8,358 nucleotides of DNA from NCBI GenBank assembly GCA_003221375.1, contig QHRI01000213.1, forward strand, positions 1-8,358. The letters are read 5' to 3'. Both the position numbers and the translations under genes were made by a program. The stretch comes from Verrucomicrobiota bacterium. Lineage in GTDB: Bacteria; Verrucomicrobiota; Verrucomicrobiia; Chthoniobacterales; UBA10450. This document shows, piece by piece, positions 7,046 to 8,358 of the stretch (position 1 is the stretch's first letter; every line of letters begins with the position of its first letter). The notes under the pieces were generated by a model, which worked only from the letters and a program-made list of their open reading frames with translations, did no database searches and was not told the origin of the DNA.

Positions 7046-7978
7046 ATGCTCGCGTATTATCTGCACAATCTCGATCCGATTATCTTTCGGGTTCACGACA
7101 GTGTTGGCCCGCGCTGGTACGGTTTGGCTTATGTACTTGCGTTTATCTCCAGCTATCTCCTCCTACTCTGGCTGGCTAAACGCGGCTTTGCTGATTTGCC
7201 GCCACAAAGAGTAGGCGACTTCATCACTGGCTGCGCTCTGTTTGGTGTGATTATCGGCGGGCGTCTCGGGTACGTTTTCTTCTACAAACCCGAAATGCTA
7301 CGTGAGCCACTGTCGATCTTCCGTGTTTGGGAAGGCGGAATGTCCAGCCACGGCGGAATGATCGGCGTATTGCTTTTCACTTTGTATTTCGCGCACCGGC
7401 ACAAAATCTCGTGGACAAACCTGGGCGACAATCTGGTTGTCACTGCGCCGGTCGGTTTGTTCTTCGGACGCTGCGCCAATTTCATCAACGGCGAGCTTTA
7501 TGGGCGGCTGACGAAGGTCCCCTGGGCGATGCAATTCCCCAAGGAACTATTCGATCATCCCCGGGAAGCCGAGCGAGCGGTGACGGTATGCGCGCGAATC
7601 GACCCGTCGCTCGCTACGCCGGACACAATCGTCGGCGCAGTTCGCAGCCAGCCACAAGTGGCGACGGCATTGCGCTCAATTCTTTCGCCGCGCCATCCCT
7701 CACAACTTTATGAGGCTTTTTTCGAAGGAATCGTCTTGTTCGCGATTTTGTGGTTCGTGCGCACGCGCAGGCGCGAACCAAATGGCGTTTTGACCGGATT
7801 ATTCTTTATCTGTTATGCAATCTTTCGAATCGTAGTCGAATATTTCCGCGAGCCTGACGCAACACTGATAGGTCCGTTCACGCGCGGCCAATTCTTTTCA
7901 TTCTTCCTGATCGCGATTGGCCTCGGTTTTGTTGCAGTGGCAAAAATGCGACCGACATACCCACAAAAAAATGACTAA
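7046..7978 (+). CDS. lgt: Prolipoprotein diacylglyceryl transferase
   Basis: This inner-membrane enzyme moves diacylglycerol from phosphatidylglycerol to the lipobox cysteine of prolipoproteins, the first step of lipoprotein maturation. The 310-residue product shows the family landmarks in order: RWYGLAY (23-29), GGRLGYVFFY (71-80), HGGMIG (102-107), the signature GRCANFINGELYG (141-153), HPSQLYEAFFEG (217-228) and VEYFREPD (264-271). H102, R142, N145, E150 and R268 line up with residues important in E. coli Lgt (H103, R143, N146, E151, R239). About seven hydrophobic segments fit a polytopic membrane protein. The loop between PWAMQFP and HPSQLYE is about 51 residues, longer than the roughly 30 of the E. 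coli enzyme. ATG 7046 is chosen because MLAYYLHNLDPIIF is a typical Lgt start; TTG 7025 would add seven residues that come from the upstream repeat. No strong Shine-Dalgarno is seen. The stop lies inside a repeat arm. Confidence 0.96.
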   Translation: MLAYYLHNLDPIIFRVHDSVGPRWYGLAYVLAFISSYLLLLWLAKRGFADLPPQRVGDFITGCALFGVIIGGRLGYVFFYKPEMLREPLSIFRVWEGGMSSHGGMIGVLLFTLYFAHRHKISWTNLGDNLVVTAPVGLFFGRCANFINGELYGRLTKVPWAMQFPKELFDHPREAERAVTVCARIDPSLATPDTIVGAVRSQPQVATALRSILSPRHPSQLYEAFFEGIVLFAILWFVRTRRREPNGVLTGLFFICYAIFRIVVEYFREPDATLIGPFTRGQFFSFFLIAIGLGFVAVAKMRPTYPQKND

Positions 7979-8063
7979 TGCCTAATGAGGAAATCGATGA
8001 TAAAAGATTCAGACAGTTTTCGCCATTTGATGCGTTGGAGCTTCATTCGTCATTCGTCATTTG
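7969..8063. repeat. Heptamer-based inverted repeat at the lgt 3' end
   Basis: The left arm is three heptamers, AATGACT, AATGCCT, AATGAGG (7970-7990). The right arm is TCATTCG, TCATTCG, TCATTTG (8043-8063). Left 7969-7990 matches the reverse complement of 8041-8062 at 18 of 22 positions. The lgt stop codon TAA (7976-7978) lies in the left arm, so the last lgt codons are repeat sequence. The interior shows nothing recognisable. The remaining stretch to 8120 has no clear promoter or Shine-Dalgarno. Confidence 0.65.
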
Positions 8064-8120
8064 GAATCTTTCCTTTTGTTTCTGCAAAACGGCGTTATTA
8101 CTTAAGCCGGTGACGCGGGA

Positions 8121-8358
8121 ATGCTGGAAATCATAGCGGTCGGCGGCGGTCTCCTTTTTGCGTTCGATCACGCGACGATCGCGGGAAAACTCGTTCTCAC
8201 TCTGCTTGCTGTCGTCTCCATCTTCAGTTGGTCAATCATGATCACAAAATTGCGCGTGATCCGGTTTGCCCGAAAACAGAACGCGCGTTTTCTTGCCGCT
8301 TTTCGACAGGATCGACAACCGTTGCGTCTGTTTGAGAAGAACGCGCGCTTTCCGGGAT
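8121..8358 (+). CDS. MotA/TolQ/ExbB-family proton channel subunit, N-terminal part (3' end outside window)
   Basis: Members of this family form inner-membrane channels that use proton motive force to energise outer-membrane processes (TolQ with TolR/TolA, ExbB with ExbD/TonB). Only 79 residues are visible. They begin MLEIIAVGGGLLFAFDHATIAGK, followed by a hydrophobic first membrane segment at about residues 20-42 (KLVLTLLAVVSIFSWSIMI). A basic, cytoplasm-facing stretch rich in Arg and Lys follows (TKLRVIRFARKQNARFLAAF). The hydrophobic segment ending in SWSIMITKL plus the charged helix is typical of TolQ/ExbB N-termini. The window ends before the conserved second and third membrane helices, so TolQ and ExbB cannot be separated. 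ATG 8121 is the start because the frame gives this typical N-terminus; no good Shine-Dalgarno precedes it. It lies 142 bp after lgt on the same strand. Confidence 0.75.
   Translation, partial: MLEIIAVGGGLLFAFDHATIAGKLVLTLLAVVSIFSWSIMITKLRVIRFARKQNARFLAAFRQDRQPLRLFEKNARFPG

Noticed and set aside
8076..8102. Possible promoter (TTGTTT and a TA-rich box) upstream of the TolQ/ExbB-like gene
   Set aside because: The spacing between the boxes is only about 13 bases and neither matches the consensus well.

Overview
The window reads as a piece of bacterial chromosome with moderate GC. It most likely comes from the Verrucomicrobiota or a close relative in the PVC group, possibly a soil Chthoniobacterales-type lineage. 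That placement is inference: it rests on a double-length UvrA (a form known from the related Chlamydiae), a GTP-type PEP carboxykinase, and hairpin and heptamer repeats between and inside genes. No rRNA or other phylogenetic marker is present. All four genes are on the + strand.

Layout: (1) bases 1-990 are the C-terminal half of GTP-dependent phosphoenolpyruvate carboxykinase, cut by the window edge inside its P-loop. (2) Bases 991-1124 are a gap filled by an imperfect hairpin repeat. (3) Bases 1125-6911 are one uninterrupted 1928-residue reading frame made of two complete UvrA modules in tandem, giving four ABC ATPase domains in a single chain. (4) Bases 6912-7045 are a gap made of two more hairpin-type repeats. 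(5) Bases 7046-7978 are lgt, prolipoprotein diacylglyceryl transferase. (6) Bases 7979-8120 are a gap holding a heptamer-based inverted repeat. (7) Bases 8121-8358 are the start of a TolQ/ExbB/MotA-type proton-channel gene, cut by the right edge.

The genes are housekeeping: gluconeogenesis, nucleotide excision repair, lipoprotein maturation and envelope energisation. They look like co-oriented neighbours rather than one pathway. Lgt and the TolQ-like protein both act at the inner membrane and envelope, so those two could share a transcript.

The most unusual aspect is the repeats. The uvrA frame carries at least five low-complexity or palindromic DNA segments that are translated in frame: a heptamer array (1937-1978), an imperfect inverted repeat (2496-2557), a perfect 25-bp-arm palindrome (3025-3090), a second heptamer array (3883-3924) and a REP-like hairpin at the junction of the two UvrA modules (4226-4311). 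All five fall in linkers or loops of the UvrA fold and none breaks the frame. Related sequences form the intergenic repeats, and the stop codons of uvrA and lgt lie inside repeat arms. This resembles the in-frame palindromic elements described in Rickettsia genes, but the sequences here are different.
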